The notes below the pieces were generated by a model. That model made no database searches and was not told the DNA's origin. It saw only the letters and a program-made list of their open reading frames with translations. Below are positions 62,655 through 64,000 of a DNA stretch of 64,000 nt, one piece after another. Each line of letters begins with the position of its first letter. Positions within the stretch are counted from its first letter, which is position 1. Source of the DNA: Acidobacteriota bacterium (GTDB taxonomy: Bacteria; Acidobacteriota; Terriglobia; Terriglobales; Acidobacteriaceae); NCBI GenBank assembly GCA_021792135.1, contig JAJYVF010000003.1, forward strand, positions 1 through 64,000. Reading direction: 5' to 3'. Made by a program: the position numbers and the translations under genes.

Positions 62655-63749
62655 TCAGCTCTCGACGTCGAGGCCGCGCTGATAAATGATTTTCCGCAGG
62701 GAAGGAATCTGCGAGTAGGGGCTTTCGATATCGTCGATCCTGACAGGATCATCCTTCCTAATCGGCTTCAGCAGCATCTCCCCTCGCATCAGTTCCCGAC
62801 AGGAAAGCTGTCCTTTCTGCAGCGGAATCGCCAGGTAGACATCGTCATCCATCAGGCAATGCCCTTCGGGCAGGTCGGTCTTTGCATAGACACCGCGGAC
62901 CAGCGCATCGAGATATTCGATCTCCTTCCTGGGCGGAATGCGCTTCTGTGTTCCCGGGGCTCCGCACATTTCCTTCGCTTTATGGAAGGCCTTGAACCAT
63001 TCATCGAGCTGATGGGGAAGACTGCAGTAAGACGAAACCTTCATGCCGTCGGTCTGGATGTCGATGTGGCGTTCGAACATTCGGGCTCCCTTGGCATAGG
63101 CGATCAGCATCGAACTGGTCCAGTCTCTGTACTCGTGCGTGGAGAAGCCGATGGTGTTGCGCGGATAACGGTTGCGGAGAAAATCGATCTGGTTCAACTC
63201 CAGCTCCGCGTCTTCCGATGGGTAGATGGACACGCAGTGATTGATTCCCAGGGGAATGTTCCGGTTCGAGAAGAACGTTACGATGTCGTCCATATCCTTC
63301 AGAGACGAGCCGCCCGTGGAAACAATGACCGGCTTCTTGGTCCTGGCAATCTTTTCGATCAGAGCCCAGTCGTTGAGATCGGAGCTGGCGATCTTGATGA
63401 TCGGAATCCCCAGCTCCATGCACAGGTCAACAGAACTCTCGTCAAAAGGAGTAGCGGTCGCAGTGAATCCTGCCTGGCGGATTGCCCTTACGAGAACGGC
63501 ATATTCTTCGTGGCTCAGACGCGTATCCAGCGTCTTCCTGACATAGCGAAGGTCTTTGCGGTCAATGAAATGTTTATGAATGAACGAATCGACGTCGCGA
63601 AACTGGAGCTTGATCGTGGCTCTGACGTTGTTGAACCGAACCACCTGCGAATACGCGGCGACGATCTTCAGGCCACGCTCGAGATTGCCGAGATGATTAT
63701 TGGCCATCTCCAGCACAAAAAGGTCTTCGAAGATATCCTTGTCAATCAC
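62655..63749 (-). CDS. N-acetylneuraminate/pseudaminate synthase family protein (NeuB-like)
   Basis: This 364-residue enzyme has a TIM-barrel NeuB domain starting DLFVLEMANNHLGNLERGL. The strands TATPFDESSVDLCMELGIP, IIKIASSDLNDWALIEKIA, KPVIVSTGGSSLKDMDDIV and NTIGFSTHEYRDW match the sialic/pseudaminic/legionaminic synthases that join PEP to a hexosamine. A C-terminal antifreeze-like SAF domain (about 293-345, GHCLMDDDVYLAIPLQKGQL) is present. The sequence leaves open which nonulosonic or related acid is made. It overlaps the HAD phosphatase gene by four bases, which suits the next step of dephosphorylation. Confidence 0.85.
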   Translation of the reverse strand: MIDKDIFEDLFVLEMANNHLGNLERGLKIVAAYSQVVRFNNVRATIKLQFRDVDSFIHKHFIDRKDLRYVRKTLDTRLSHEEYAVLVRAIRQAGFTATATPFDESSVDLCMELGIPIIKIASSDLNDWALIEKIARTKKPVIVSTGGSSLKDMDDIVTFFSNRNIPLGINHCVSIYPSEDAELELNQIDFLRNRYPRNTIGFSTHEYRDWTSSMLIAYAKGARMFERHIDIQTDGMKVSSYCSLPHQLDEWFKAFHKAKEMCGAPGTQKRIPPRKEIEYLDALVRGVYAKTDLPEGHCLMDDDVYLAIPLQKGQLSCRELMRGEMLLKPIRKDDPVRIDDIESPYSQIPSLRKIIYQRGLDVES

Positions 63750-64000
63750 ACGAGCTCCTCTGCCGCCAATGGCATGAATTGTAAGAAATCCTCCAGCCTG
63801 CAGGATACGGGCACAGAGGCGACGTCGACCGTCCCGTACCCATGAGCCATATGGATAAATGGAATGCCGACTGCGGCCGCTGCTTCGGCGTCATCGATTG
63901 TATCGCCCACCATCGCGCAGTCCTCCGGACCCATGCCGCGGCCGGTCAGAACATCTCTGATCATTTCTTCCTTCCCGGAATAAGCCGGAAGCCGCGAGTC
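63746..64000 (-). CDS. HAD-superfamily phosphatase (C-terminal part; truncated by window end)
   Basis: Only the last 84 residues are inside the window; the frame stays open to base 64000 (DSRLPAYSGKEEMIRDVLTG at the edge). The motif AMVGDTIDDAEAAAAVGI is HAD motif IV, whose acidic residues bind magnesium. The downstream stretch has a substrate-strand pattern of phosphoglycolate-phosphatase-like enzymes. Overlap with the NeuB-type gene (ATGA) suggests it dephosphorylates a sugar-acid 9-phosphate or a related intermediate; that role is inferred. Confidence 0.8.
   Translation of the reverse strand, partial: DSRLPAYSGKEEMIRDVLTGRGMGPEDCAMVGDTIDDAEAAAAVGIPFIHMAHGYGTVDVASVPVSCRLEDFLQFMPLAAEELV

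Overview
The window reads as chromosomal DNA of an Acidobacteriota bacterium, probably class Terriglobia (Acidobacterium/Terriglobus-like). The evidence is a GC-rich genome with short intergenic gaps, the 5' part of a 16S rRNA gene on the minus strand, many secreted YVTN beta-propeller and CocE/M28-type hydrolases, a fused LptF-LptG, and dispersed short palindromic elements built on CAGGGGCT(A/G)AAGCC and GGCACGGCTGAAGCCGTGCC. I see no transposase, integrase, phage gene, CRISPR array or replication origin. The taxonomic call is inferred from these traits and not from a database match.

Layout. 1-8.0 kb: 16S rRNA with leader and promoter, a MarC membrane protein, a degenerate receiver-domain protein, a secreted beta-propeller, a large secreted M28 peptidase and the replicative helicase DnaB. 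8.1-15.8 kb: an NTF2-like secreted protein, alanine racemase coupled to an alpha/beta hydrolase, a receiver plus zinc-ribbon protein, a pentapeptide-repeat protein with a Rossmann-like tail, AcpS, a cluster of repeat elements and a geranylgeranyl-reductase-type flavoprotein. 16.1-24.0 kb: one eight-gene respiratory operon encoding a caa3-type oxidase (subunit II with its own haem c, I, III), an unassigned multi-span membrane protein, a di-haem lipoprotein, a Rieske protein, a cytochrome b carrying a C-terminal haem c, and CtaG. It looks like a complete quinol-to-oxygen electron chain.

24.0-36.2 kb: a SAM methyltransferase, AlaS, a CocE-like hydrolase, glycerol kinase, then hypCDEAB ([NiFe] hydrogenase maturation, without hypF or a hydrogenase nearby), tRNA-Leu(CAG), and a 77-residue protein that is only a histidine-kinase dimerisation helix pair. 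36.5-43.8 kb (minus strand): RluD, an esterase, a Kch-type potassium channel with a plausible internal start, PadR, an outer-membrane barrel candidate, an Lgt-like protein, 6S RNA, ZapA, a ZapB-like coiled coil and a tail-anchored coiled-coil protein.

43.9-48.9 kb: a flagellar block, with flbD-motA-motB leftward and fliC-fliD-fliS rightward from a shared control region with sigma-28-type promoter elements. 48.9-58.4 kb (minus strand): an MsbA-like ABC exporter, the LptF-LptG fusion, CopA/CopZ copper export, an OmpR-type two-component pair and an acyl-CoA desaturase. 58.7-64.0 kb: a secreted beta-propeller/phosphoesterase fusion, then the edge of a surface-glycan locus (sugar epimerase, NeuB-type nonulosonate synthase and a HAD phosphatase cut by the window end).

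No single novel defence or mobile system stands out. The best candidates for something undescribed are the bc-caa3 operon with its unassigned membrane subunit, the pentapeptide-repeat/Rossmann protein, and several one-domain signalling proteins (a receiver with Glu in place of the phospho-Asp, a receiver with a zinc ribbon, and a stand-alone DHp helix pair).
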